From Auanema rhodensis (lineage: Eukaryota; Nematoda; Chromadorea; Rhabditida; Rhabditidae): DNA of 64,000 bases. Location: NCBI GenBank assembly GCA_964057225.1, contig OZ059896.1, positions 744,001-808,000 of the forward strand, given 5' to 3'. Shown one piece after another: positions 11,265-24,992 of the stretch (within the stretch, counting starts at the first letter, position 1; every line of letters begins with the position of its first letter). The notes below the pieces were generated by a model. It saw nothing but the letters and a program-made list of their open reading frames with translations. It was not told the origin of the DNA and made no database searches. A program made the translations under genes and the position numbers.

Positions 11265-12496
11265 ATCTTTCACGTGAAGCGAGTTACATACCAAGTGCAC
11301 ATCACGTGTACATTTAATTAGCATAAATTAAAGTTCACGTAAATTTCAAAGTCATGGTTACCAAGCACCAATATCAATAAAAATTTGTTTTTAGACTAAT
11401 ATGGACATGGGGAATCTAATTTTGAAAACCGCATCTCTTTATCTTTCACGTGAAACGAGTTACATACCAAGTGCACATCACGTTTACATTTAATTAGCAT
11501 AAATTAAAGTTCACGTAAATTTCAAAGTCATGGTTACCATGCACCAATATCAATAAAAATTTGTTTTTAGACTAATATGGACATGGGGAATCTAATTTTA
11601 AAAACCGCATCTCTTTATCTTTCACGTGAAGCGAGTTACATACCAAGTGCACATCACGTGTACATTTAATTAGCATAAATTAAAGTTCACGTAAATTTCA
11701 AAGTCATGGTTACCATGAACCAATATCAATAAAAATTTGTTTTTAGACTAACATGTACATGGGGAATCTAATTTTGAAAACCGCATCTCTTTATCTTTCA
11801 CGTGAAGCGAGTTACATACCAAGTGCACATCACGTGTACATTTAATTAGCATAAATTAAAGTTCACGTAAATTTCAAAGTCATGGTTACCATGAACCAAT
11901 ATCAATAAAAATTTGTTTTTAGACTAATATGGACATGGGGAATCTAATTTTGAAAACCGCATCTCTTTATCTTTCACGTGAAGCGAGTTACATACCAAGT
12001 GCACATCACGTGTACATTTAATTAGCATAAATTAAAGTTCACGTAAATTTCAAAGTCATGGTTACCAAGCACCAATATCAATAAAAATTTGTTTTTAGAC
12101 TAATATGGACATGGGGAATCTAATTTTGAAAACCGCATCTCTTTATCTTTCACGTGAAACGAGTTACATACCAAGTGCACATCACGTTTACATTTAATTA
12201 GCATAAATTAAAGTTCACGTAAATTTCAAAGTCATGGTTACCATGCACCAATATCAATAAAAATTTGTTTTTAGACTAATATGGACATGGGGAATCTAAT
12301 TTTAAAAACCGCATCTCTTTATCTTTCACGTGAAGCGAGTTACATACCAAGTGCACATCACGTGTACATTTAATTAGCATAAATTAAAGTTCACGTAAAT
12401 TTCAAAGTCATGGTTACCATGAACCAATATCAATAAAAATTTGTTTTTAGACTAACATGTACATGGGGAATCTAATTTTGAAAACCGCATCTCTTT
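11265..12496. repeat. Four-unit-spaced duplication of the T100A cassette
   Basis: The triple described at 8097 is present at 11265-11792, followed by a plain unit at 11793, then again at 11969-12496. The spacing is 704 bp (4 units). All marker substitutions of the three units match by eye. Another T136C+G140T unit follows at 12497. Confidence 0.8.
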
Positions 12497-14256
12497 ATCT
12501 TTCACGTGAAGCGAGTTACATACCAAGTGCACATCACGTGTACATTTAATTAGCATAAATTAAAGTTCACGTAAATTTCAAAGTCATGGTTACCATGAAC
12601 CAATATCAATAAAAATTTGTTTTTAGACTAACATGTACATGGGGAATCTAATTTTGAAAACCGCATCTCTTTATCTTTCACGTGAAGCGAGTTACATACC
12701 AAGTGCACATCACGTGTACATTTAATTAGCATAAATTAAAGTTCACGTAAATTTCAAAGTCATGGTTACCATGAACCAATATCAATAAAAATTTGTTTTT
12801 AGACTAATATGGACATGGGGAATCTAATTTTGAAAACCGCATCTCTTTATCTTTCACGTGAAGCGAGTTACATACCAAGTGCACATCACGTGTACATTTA
12901 ATTAGCATAAATTAAAGTTCACGTAAATTTCAAAGTCATGGTTACCATGAACCAGTATCAATAAAAATTTGTTTTTAGACTAATATGGACATGGGAAATC
13001 TAATTTTGAAAACCGCATCTCTTTATCTTTTACGTGAAGCTAGTTACATACCAAGTGCACATCACGTGTACATTTAATTAGCATAAATTAAAGTTCACGT
13101 AAATTTCAAAGTCATGGTTACCATGCACCAATATCAATAAAAATTTGTTTTTAGACTAATATGGACATGGGGAATCTAATTTTGAAAACCGCATCTCTTT
13201 ATCTTTCACGTGAAGCGAGTTACATACCAAGTGCACATCACGTGTACATTTAATTAGCATAAATTAAAGTTCACGTAAATTTCAAAGTCATGGTTACCAT
13301 GAACCAATATCAATAAAAATTTGTTTTTAGACTAACATGTACATGGGGAATCTAATTTTGAAAACCGCATCTCTTCATCTTTCACGTGAAGCGAGTTACA
13401 TACCAAGTGCACATCACGTGTACATTTAATTAGCATAAATTAAAGTTCACGTAAATTTCAAAGTCATGGTTACCATGAACCAATATCAATAAAAATTTGT
13501 TTTTAGACTAATATGGACATGGGAAATCTAATTTTGAAAACCGCATCTCTTTATCTTTTACGTGAAGCTAGTTACATACCAAGTGCACATCACGTGTACA
13601 TTTAATTAGCATAAATTAAAGTTCACGTAAATTTCAAAGTCATGGTTACCATGCACCAATATCAATAAAAATTTGTTTTTAGACTAATATGGACATGGGA
13701 AATCTAATTTTGAAAACCGCATCTCTTTATCTTTCACGTGAAGCGAGTTACATACCAAGTGCACATCACGTGTACATTTAATTAGCATAAATTAAAATTC
13801 ACGTAAATTTCAAAGTCATGGTTACCATGAACCAATATCAATAAAAATTTGTTTTTAGACTAACATGGACATGGGGAATCTAACTTTTAAAACCGCATCT
13901 CTTCATCTTTCACGTGAAGCGAGTTACATACCAAGTGCACATCACGTGTACATTTAATTAGCATAAATTAAAGTTCACGTAAATTTCAAAGTCATGGTTA
14001 CCATGAACCAGTATCAATAAAAATTTGTTTTTAGACTAATATGGACATGGGGAATCTAATTTTGAAAACCGCATCTCTTTATCTTTTACGTGAAGCGAGT
14101 TACATACCAAGTGCACATCACGTGTACATTTAATTAGCATAAATTAAAGTTCACGTAAATTTCAAAGTCATGGTTACCATGAACCATTATCAATAAAAAT
14201 TTGTTTTTAGACTAATATGGACATGGGGAATCTAATTTTGAAAACCGCATCTCTTT

Positions 14257-15664
14257 ATCATTCACGTGAAGCGAGTTACATACCAAGTGCACATCACGTG
14301 TAACTTTAATTAGCATAAATTAAAGTTCACGTAAATTTCAAAGTCATGGTTACCATGCACCAATATCAATAAACATTTGTTTTTAGACTAATATGGACAT
14401 GGGGAATCTACTTTTAAAAACCGCATCTCTTTATCTTTCACGTGAAGCGAGTTACATACCAAGTGCACATGACGTGTACATTTAATTAGCATAAATTAAA
14501 GTTCACGTAAATTTCAAAGTCATGGTTACCATGAACCAATATCAATGAAAATTTGTTTGTAGACTAATATGGACATGGGGAATCTAATTTTGAAAACCGC
14601 ATCTCTTTATCTTTCACGTGAAGCGAGTTACATACCAAGTACACATCACGTGTACATATAATTAGCATAAATTAAAGTTCACGTAAATTTCAAAGTCATG
14701 GTTACCATGAACCAATATCAATAAAAATTTGTTTTTAGACTAATATGGACATGGGAAATCTAATTTTGAAAACCGCATCTCTTTATCTTTCACGTGAAGC
14801 GAGTTACATACCAAGTGCACATCACGTGTACATTTAATTAGCATAAATTAAAGTTCACGTAAATTTCAAAGTCATGGTTACCATGCACCAATATCAATAA
14901 ACATTTGTTTTTAGACTAATATGGACATGGGGAATCTAATTTTGAAAACCGCATCTCTTTATCTTTCACGTGAAGCGAGTTACGTACCAAGTGCACATCA
15001 CATGTACATTTAATTAGCATAAATTAAAGTTCACGTAAATTTCAAAGTCATGGTTACCATGAACCAATATCAAAAAAAATTTGTTTTTAGACTAATATGG
15101 ACATGGGGAATCTAATTTTGAAAACCGCATCTCTTTATCTTTCACGTGAAGCGAGTTACATACCAAGTGCACATCACGTGTACATTTAATTAGCATAAAT
15201 TAAAATTCACGTAAATTTCAAAGTCATGGTTACCATGAACCAATATCAATGAAAATTTGTTTTTAGACTAATATGGACATGGGGAATCTAATTTTGAAAA
15301 CCGCATATCTTTATCTTTCACGTGAAGCGAGTTACATACCAAGTGCACATCACGTGTACATTTAATTAGCATAAATTAAAGTTCACGTAAATTTCAAAGT
15401 CATGGTTACCATGAACCAATATCAATAAAAATTTGTTTTTAGACTAATATGGACATGGGGAATCTAATTTTAAAAACCGCATCTCTTTATCTTTCACGTG
15501 AAGCGAGTTACATACCAAGTGCACATCACGTGTACATTTAATTAGCATAAATTAAAGTTCACGTAAATTTCAAAGTCATGGTTACAATGAACCAATATCA
15601 ATAAAAATTTGTTTTTAGACTAATATGGACATGGGGAATCTAATTTTGAAAACCGCATCTCTTT
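14257..15664. repeat. Same block, copy 3, full length
   Basis: Eight units from 14257 to 15664 keep both the A102C/A117C unit (14785) and the A24G/T114A unit (14961), followed by the G69A/A115G/C171A unit (15137), the G160A unit (15313) and the C98A unit (15489). It lies 4400 bp (25 units) after copy 2. Confidence 0.8.
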
Positions 15665-17248
15665 ATCTTTCACGTGAAGCGAGTTACATACCAAGTGCAC
15701 ATCACGTGTACATTTAATTAGCATAAATTAAAGTTCACGTAAATTTCAAAGTCATGGTTACCATGAACCAATATCAATAAAAATTTGTTTTTAGACTAAT
15801 ATGGACATGGGGAATCTAATTTTGAAAACCGCATCTCTTTATCTTTCACGTGAAGCGAGTTACATACCAAGTGCACATCACGTGTACATTTAATTAGCAT
15901 AAATTAAAGTTCACGTAAATTTCAAAGTCATGGTTACCATGAACCAATATCAATAAAAATTTGTTTTTAGACTAATATGGACATGGGGAATCTAATTTTA
16001 AAAACCGCATCTCTTTATCTTTCACGTGAAGCGAGTTACATACCAAGTGCACATCACGTGTACATTTAATTAGCATAAATTAAAGTTCACGTAAATTTTA
16101 AAGTCATGGTTACAATGAACCAATATCAATAAAAATTTGTTTTTAGACTAATATGGACATGGGGAATCTAATTTTGAAAACCGCATCTCTTTATCTTTCA
16201 CGTGAAGCGAGTTACATACCAAGTGCACATCACGTGTACATTTAATTAGCATAAATTAAAGTTCACGTAAATTTCAAAGTCATGGTTACCATGAACCAAT
16301 ATCAATAAAAATTTGTTTTTAGACTAATATGGACATGGGGAATCTAATTTTAAAAACCGCATCTCTTTATCTTTCACGTGAAGCGAGTTACATACCAAGT
16401 GCATATCACGTGTACATTTAATTAGCATAAATTAAAGTTCACGTAAATTTCAAAGTCATGGTTACCATGAACCAATATCAATAAAAATTTGTTTTTAGAC
16501 TAATATGGACATGGGAAATCTAAATTTGGAAACCGCATCTCTTTATCTTTCACGTGAAGCGAGTTACATACCAAGTGCACATCACGTGTACATTTAATTA
16601 GCACAAATTAAAGTTCACGTAAATTTCAAAGTCATGGTTACCATGAACCAATATCAATAAAAATTTGTTTTTAGACTAATATGGACATGGGAAATCTAAT
16701 TTTGAAAACCGCATCTCTTTATCTTTTACGTGAAGCGAGTTACATACCAAGTGCACATCACGTGTACATTTAATTAGCATAAATTAAAGTTCACGTTAAT
16801 TTCAAAGTCATGGTTACCATGCACCAATATCAATCAAAATTTGTTTTTAGACTAATATGGACATGGGGAATCTAATTTTGAAAACCGCATCTCTTTATCT
16901 TTCACGTGAAGCGAGTTACATACCAAGTGCACATCACGTGTACATTTAATTAGCATAAATTAAAGTTCACGTAAATTTCAAAGTCATGGTTATCATGAAC
17001 CAATATCAATAAAAATTTGTTTTTAGACTAATATGGACATGGGAAATCTAATTTTGAAAACCGCATCTCTTTATCTTTTACGTGAAGCGAGTTACATACC
17101 AAGTGCACATCACGTGTACATTTAATTAGCATAAATTAAAGTTCACGTAAATTTCAAAGTCATGGTTACCAAGCACCAATATCAATAAAAATTTGTTTTT
17201 AGACTAATATGGACATGAGGAATCTAATTTTGAAAACCGCATCTCTTT

Positions 17249-17424
17249 ATCTTTCACGTGAAACGAGTTACATACCAAGTGCACATCACGTGTACATTAA
17301 ATTAGCATAAATTAAAGTTCACGTAAATTTCAAAGTCATGGTTACCATGCACCAATATCAATAAAAATTTGTTTTTAGACTAACATGTACATGGGGAATC
17401 TAATTTTGAAAACCGCATCTCTTT
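17249..17424. repeat. Hybrid unit in the T100A cassette
   Basis: It has G15A and A102C like the second unit of the cassette, and T136C+G140T with G160 like the third. No separate third unit follows: 17425 is plain. The switch lies between positions 102 and 136. G44T of the supposed 5' parent is missing, so the parent may have been an older form. Confidence 0.55.
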
Positions 17425-20400
17425 ATCTTTCACGTGAAGCGAGTTACATACCAAGTGCACATCACGTGTACATTTAATTAGCATAAATTAAAGTTCACGT
17501 AAATTTCAAAGTCATGGTTACCATGAACCAATATCAATAAAAATTTGTTTTTAGACTAATATGGACATGGGGAATCTAATTTTGAAAACCGCATCTCTTT
17601 ATCTTTCACGTGAAGCGAGTTACGTACCAAGTGCACATCACGTGTACATTTAATTAGCATAATTTAAAGTTCACGTAAATTTCAAAGTCATGGTTACAAT
17701 GAACCAATATCAATAAAAATTTGTTTTTAGACTAATATGGACATGGGGAATCTAATTTTGAAAACCGCATCTCTTTATCTTTCACGTGAAGCGAGTTACA
17801 TACCAAGTGTACATCACGTGTACATTTAATTAGCATAAATTAAAGTTCACGTAAATTTCAAAGTCATGGTTACCATGAACCAATATCAATAAAAATTTGT
17901 TTTTAGACTAACATGTACATGGGGAATCTAATTTTGAAAACCGCATCTCTTTATCTTTCACGTGAAGCGAGTTACATACCAAGTGCACATCACGTGTACA
18001 TTTAATTAGCATAAATTAAAGTTCACGTAAATTTCAAAGTCATGGTTACCATGAACCAATATCAATAAAAATTTGTTTTTAGACTAATATGGACATGGGG
18101 AATCTAATTTTAAAAACCGCATCTCTTTATCATTCACGTGAAGCGAGTTACATACCAAATGCACATCACGTGTACATTTAATTAGCATAAATTAAAGTTC
18201 ACGTAAATTTCAAAGTCATGGTTACCATGAACCAATATCAATAAAAATTTGTTTTTAGACTAACATGTACATGGGGAATCTAATTTTGAAAACCGCATCT
18301 CTTTATCTTTCACGTGAAGCGAGTTACATACCAAGTGCACATCACGTGTACATTTAATTAGCATAAATTAAAGTTCACGTAAATTTCAAAGTCATGGTTA
18401 CCATGAACCAATATCAATAAAAATTTGTTTTTAGACTAATATGGACATGGGGAATCTAATTTTGAAAACCGCATCTCTTTATCTTTCACGTGAAGCGAGT
18501 TACGTACCAAGTGCACATCACGTGTACATTTAATTAGCATAAATTAAAGTTCACGTAAATTTCAAAGTCATGGTTACAATGAACCAATATCAATAAAAAT
18601 TTGTTTTTAGACTAATATGGACATGGGGAATCTAATTTTGAAAACCGCATCTCTTTATCTTTCACGTGAAGCGAGTTACATACCAAGTGTACATCACGTG
18701 TACATTTAATTAGCATAAATTAAAGTTCACGTAAATTTCAAAGTCATGGTTACCATGAACCAATATCAATAAAAATTTGTTTTTAGACTAACATGTACAT
18801 GGGGAATCTAATTTTGAAAACCGCATCTCTTTATCTTTCACGTGAAGCGAGTTACATACCAAGTGCACATCACGTGTACATTTAATTAGCATAAATTAAA
18901 GTTCACGTAAATTTCAAAGTCATGGTTACAATGAACCAATATCAATAAAAATTTGTTTTTAGACTAATATGGACATGGGGAATCTAATTTTGAAAACCGC
19001 ATCTCTTTATCTTTCACGTGAAGCGAGTTACGTACCAAGTGCACATCACGTGTACATTTAATTAGCATAAATTAAAGTTCACGTAAATTTCAAAGTCATG
19101 GTTACAATGAACCAATATCAATAAAAATTTGTTTTTAGACTAATATGGACATGGGGAATCTAATTTTGAAAACCGCATCTCTTTATCTTTCACGTGAAGC
19201 GAGTTACATACCAAGTGCACATCACGTGTACATTTAATTAGCATAAATTAAAGTTCACGTAAATTTCAAAGTCATGGTTACAATGAACCAATATCAATAA
19301 AAATTTGTTTTTAGACTAATATGGACATGGGGAATCTAATTTTGAAAACCGCATCTCTTTATCTTTCACGTGAAGCGAGTTACGTACCAAGTGCACATCA
19401 CGTGTACATTTAATTAGCATAAATTAAAGTTCACGTAAATTTCAAAGTCATGGTTACAATGAACCAATATCAATAAAAATTTGTTTTTAGACTAATATGG
19501 ACATGGGGAATCTAATTTTGAAAACCGCATCTCTTTATCTTTCACGTGAAGCGAGTTACATACCAAGTGTACATCACGTGTACATTTAATTAGCATAAAT
19601 TAAAGTTCACGTAAATTTCAAAGTCATGGTTACCATGAACCAATATCAATAAAAATTTGTTTTTAGACTAACATGTACATGGGGAATCTAATTTTGAAAA
19701 CCGCATCTCTTTATCTTTCACGTGAAGCGAGTTACATACCAAGTGCACATCACGTGTACATTTAATTAGCATAAATTAAAGTTCACGTAAATTTCAAAGT
19801 CATGGTTACCATGAACCAATATCAATAAAAATTTGTTTTTAGACTAAAATGGACATGGGGAATCTAATTTTGAAAACCGCATCTCTTTATCATTCACGTG
19901 AAGCGAGTTACATACCAAGTGCACATCACGTGTACATTTAATTAGTATAAATTAAAGTTCACGTAAATTTCAAAGTCATGGTTACCATGAACCAGTATCA
20001 ATAAAAATTTGTTTTTAGACTAATATGGACATGGGAAATCTAATTTTGAAAACCGTATCTCTTTATCTTTTACGTGAAGCTAGTTACATACCAAGTGCAC
20101 ATCACGTGTACATTTAATTAGCATAAATTAAAGTTCACGTAAATTTCAAAGTCATGGTTACCATGCACCAATATCAATAAACATTTGTTTTTAGACTAAT
20201 ATGGACATGGGGAATCTAATTTTGAAAACCGCATCTCTTTATCTTTCACGTGAAGCGAGTTACGTACCAAGTGCACATCACGTGTACATTTTATTAGCAT
20301 AAATTAAAGTTCACGTAAATTTCAAAGTCATGGTTACAATGAACCAATATCAATAAAAAATTGTTTTTAGACTAATATGGACATGGGGAATCTAATTTTG

Positions 20401-23400
20401 AAAACCGCATCTCTTTATCTTTCACGTGAAGCGAGTTACATACCAAGTGCACATCACGTGTACATTTAATTAGCATAAATTAAAGTTCACGTAAATTTCA
20501 AAGTCATGGTTACCATGAACCAATATCAATAAAAATTTGTTTTTAGACTAACATGTACATGGGAAATCTAATTTTGAAAACCGCATCTCTTTATCTTTTA
20601 CGTGAAGCTAGTTACATACCAAGTGCACATCACGTGTACATTTAATTAGCATAAATTAAAGTTCACGTAAATTTCAAAGTCATGGTTACCATGCACCAAT
20701 ATCAATAAACATTTGTTTTTAGACTAATATGGACATGGGGAATCTAATTTTGAAAACCGCATCTCTTTATCTTTCACGTGAAGCGAGTTACGTACCAAGT
20801 GCACATCACGTGTACATTTAATTAGCATAAATTAAAGTTCACGTAAATTTCAAAGTCATGGTTACAATGAACCAATATCAATAAAAATTTGTTTTTAGAC
20901 TAATATGGACATGGGGAATCTAATTTTGAAAACCGCATCTCTTTATCTTTCACGTGAAGCGAGTTACATACCAAGTGCACATCACGTGTACATTTAATTA
21001 GCATAAATTAAAGTTCACGTAAATTTCAAAGTCATGGTTACCATGAACCAATATCAATAAAAATTTGTTTTTAGACTAATATGGACATGGGGAATCTAAT
21101 TTTGAAAACCGCATCTCTTTATCTTTCACGTGAAGCGAGTTACGTACCAAGTGCACATCACGTGTACATTTAATTAGCATAAATTAAAGTTCACGTAAAT
21201 TTCAAAGTCATGGTTACCATGAACCAATATCAATAAAAATTTGTTTTTAGACTAACATGTACATGGGGAATCTAATTTTGAAAACCGAATCTCTTTATCT
21301 TTTACGTGAAGCGAGTTACATACCAAGTGCACATCACGTGTACATTTAATTAGCATAAATTAAAGTTCACGTAAATTTCAAAGTCATGGTTACCATGAAC
21401 CAATATCAATAAAAATTTGTTTTTAGACTAATATGGACATGGGGAATCTAATTTTGAAAACCGCATCTCTTTATCTTTCACGTGAAGCGAGTTACGTACC
21501 AAGTGCACATCACGTGTACATTTAATTAGCATAAATTAAAGTTCACGTAAATTTCAAAGTCATGGTTACAATGAACCAATATCAATAAAAATTTGTTTTT
21601 AGACTAATATGGACATGGGGAATCTACTTTTGAAAACCGCATCTCTTTATCTTTCACGTGAAGCGAGTTACATACCAAGTGCACATCACGTGTACATTTA
21701 ATTAGCATAAATTAAAGTTCACGTAAATTTCAAAGTCATGGTTACCATGAACCAATATCAATAAAAATTTGTTTTTAGACTAATATGGACATGGGGAATC
21801 TAATTTTGAAAACCGCATCTCTTTATCTTTCACGTGAAGCGAGTTACGTACCAAGTGCACATCACGTGTACATTTAATTAGCATAAATTAAAGTTCACGT
21901 AAATTTCAAAGTCATGGTTACAATGAACCAATATCAATAAAAATTTGTTTTTAGACTAATATGGACATGGGGAATCTAATTTTGAAAACCGCATCTCTTT
22001 ATCTTTCACGTGAAGCGAGTTACATACCAAGTGCACATCACGTGTACATTTAATTAGCATAAATTAAAGTTCACGTAAATTTCAAAGTCATGGTTACCAT
22101 GAACCAATATCAATAAAAATTTGTTTTTAGACTAACATGTACATGGGGAATCTAATTTTGAAAACCGCATCTCTTTGTCTTTCACGTGAAGCGAGTTACA
22201 TACCAAGTGCTTATCACGTGTACATTTAATTAGCATAAATTAAAGTTCACGTAAATTTCAAAGTCATGGTTACCATGAACCAATATCAATAAAAATTTGT
22301 TTTTAGACTAATATGGACATGGGGAATCTAATTTTGAAAACCGCATCTCATTATCTTTCACGTGAAGCGAGTTACATACCAAGTGCACATCACGTGTACA
22401 TTTAATTAGCATAAATTAAAATTCACGTAAATTTCAAAGTCATGGTTACCATGAACCAATATCAATAAAAATTTGTTTTTAGACTAATATGGACATGGGG
22501 AATCTAACTTTGAAAACCGCATCTCTTTATCTTTCACGTGAAGCGAGTTACATACCAAGTGCACATCACGTGTACATTTAATTAGCATAAATTAAAGTTC
22601 ACGTAAATTTCAAAGTCATGGTTACCATGAACCAATATCAATAAAAATTTGTTTTTAGACTAATATGGACATGGGGAATCTAATTTTGAAAACCGCATCT
22701 CTTTATCATTCACGTGAAGCGAGTTACATACCAAGTGCACATCACGTGTACATTTAATTAGCATAAATTAAAGTTCACGTAAATTTCAAAGTCATGGTTA
22801 CCATGCACCAATATCAATAAACATTTGTTTTTAGACTAATATGGACATGGGGAATCTACTTTTGAAAACCGCATCTCTTTATCTTTCACGTGAAGCGAGT
22901 TACATACCAAGTGCACATGACGTGTACATTTAATTAGCATAAATTAAAGTTCACGTAAATTTCAAAGTCATGGTTACCATGAACCAATATCAATGAAAAT
23001 TTGTTTGTAGACTAATATGGACATGGGGAATCTAATTTTGAAAACCGCATCTCTTTATCTTTCACGTGAAGCGAGTTACATACCAAGTGCACATCACGTG
23101 TACATTTAATTAGCATAAATTAAAGTTCACGTAAATTTCAAAGTCATGGTTATCATGAACCAATATCAATAAAAATTTGTTTTTAGACTAATATGGACAT
23201 GGGAAATCTAATTTTGAAAACCGCATCTCTTTATCTTTCACGTGAAACGAGTTACATACCAAGTGCACATCACGTGTACATTTAATTAGCATAAATTAAA
23301 GTTCACGTAAATTTCAAAGTCATGGTTACCATGCACCAATATCAATAAAAATTTGTTTTTAGACTAATATGGACATGGGGAATCTAATTTCAAAAACCGC

Positions 23401-23936
23401 ATCTCTTTATCTTTCACGTGAAGCGAGTTACATACCAAGTGCACATCACGTGTACATTTAATTAGCATAAATTAAAGTTCACGTAAATTTCAAAGTCATG
23501 GTTACCATGAACCAATATCAATAAAAATTTGTTTTTAGACTAACATGTACATGGGGAATCTAATTTTGAAAACCGCATCTCTTTATCTTTCACGTGAAGC
23601 GAGTTACATACCAAGTGCACATCACGTGTACATTTAATTAGCATAAATTAAAGTTCACGTAAATTTCAAAGTCATGGTTACCATGCACCAATATCAATAA
23701 AAATTTGTTTTTAGACTAATATGGACATGGGGAATCGAATTTTGAAAACCGCATCTTTTTATCTTTCACGTGAAGCGAGTTACATACCAAGTGCACATCA
23801 CGTGTACATTTAATTAGCATAAATTAAAATTCACGTAAATTTCAAAGTCATGGTTACCATGAACCAATATCAATAAAAATTTGTTTTTAGACTAATATGG
23901 ACATGGGGAATCTAATTTTGAAAACCGCATCTCTTT

Positions 23937-24112
23937 ATCTTTCACGTGAAGCGAGTTACATACCAAGTGCACATCACGTGTACATTTAATTAGCATGAAT
24001 TAAAGTTCACGTAAATTTCAAAGTCATGGGTACCATGAAACAATATTAATAAAAATTTGTTTTTAGACTAATATGGACATGGGGAATCTAATTTTGATAA
24101 CCACATCTCTTT
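23937..24112. repeat. Divergent unit with six private changes, copy 1
   Basis: This unit carries A61G, T94G, C104A, C111T, A162T and G167A together. The identical set recurs at 24817-24992, 880 bp (5 units) downstream, so the unit was copied after it diverged. Confidence 0.85.
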
Positions 24113-24816
24113 ATCTTTCACGTGAAGCGAGTTACATACCAAGTGCACATCACGTGTACATTTAATTAGCATAAATTAAAGTTCACGTAAATTTCAAAGT
24201 CATGGTTACCATGAACCAATATCAATAAAAATTTGTAATTAGACTAATATGGACATGGGGAATCTAATTTTGGAAACCGCATCTTTTTATCTTTCACGTG
24301 AAGCGAGTTACATACCAAGTGCACATCACGTGTACATTTAATTAGCATAAATTAAAGTTCACGTAAATTTCAAAGTCATGGTTACCATGAACCAATATCA
24401 ATAAAAATTTGTTTTTAGACTAATATGGACATGGGAAATCTAATTTTGAAAACCGCATCTCTTTATCTTTCACGTGAAGCGAGTTACATACCAAGTGCAC
24501 ATCACGTGTACATTTAATTAGCATAAATTAAAATTCACGTAAATTTCAAAGTCATGGTTACCATGAACCAATATCAATAAAAATTTGTTTTTAGACTAAT
24601 ATGGACATGGGGAATCTAATTTTGAAAACCGCATCTCTTTATCTTTCACGTGAAGCGAGTTACATACCAAGTGCACATCACGTGTACATTTAATTAGCAT
24701 AAATTAAAGTTCACGTAAATTTCAAAGTCATGGTTACCATGAACCAATATCAATAAAAATTTGTTTTTAGACTAATATGGACATGGGGAATCTAATTTTG
24801 AAAACCGCATCTCTTT

Positions 24817-24992
24817 ATCTTTCACGTGAAGCGAGTTACATACCAAGTGCACATCACGTGTACATTTAATTAGCATGAATTAAAGTTCACGTAAATTTCA
24901 AAGTCATGGGTACCATGAAACAATATTAATAAAAATTTGTTTTTAGACTAATATGGACATGGGGAATCTAATTTTGATAACCACATCTCTTT
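24817..24992. repeat. Divergent unit with six private changes, copy 2
   Basis: It has the same six changes as the unit at 23937. The units between the two copies are ordinary types, including a TT125-126AA/A161G unit at 24113. Confidence 0.85.

Larger units (their letters stand above)
6161..23400. repeat. Array zone II: ACATGTAC and TACGTACC unit set
   Basis: This zone is marked by units with the pair T136C+G140T (TAACATGTACAT, first seen near 8583 and last near 23543), A24G (TTACGTACC) and C98A (GGTTACAATG). A recurrent multi-unit block starts at 6161, 9857 and 14257. From about 17.4 to 21.9 kb, A24G/C98A units alternate with T136C+G140T units in short repeated runs. There are no insertions of foreign sequence and no genes. 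Boundaries are approximate. Confidence 0.7.
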
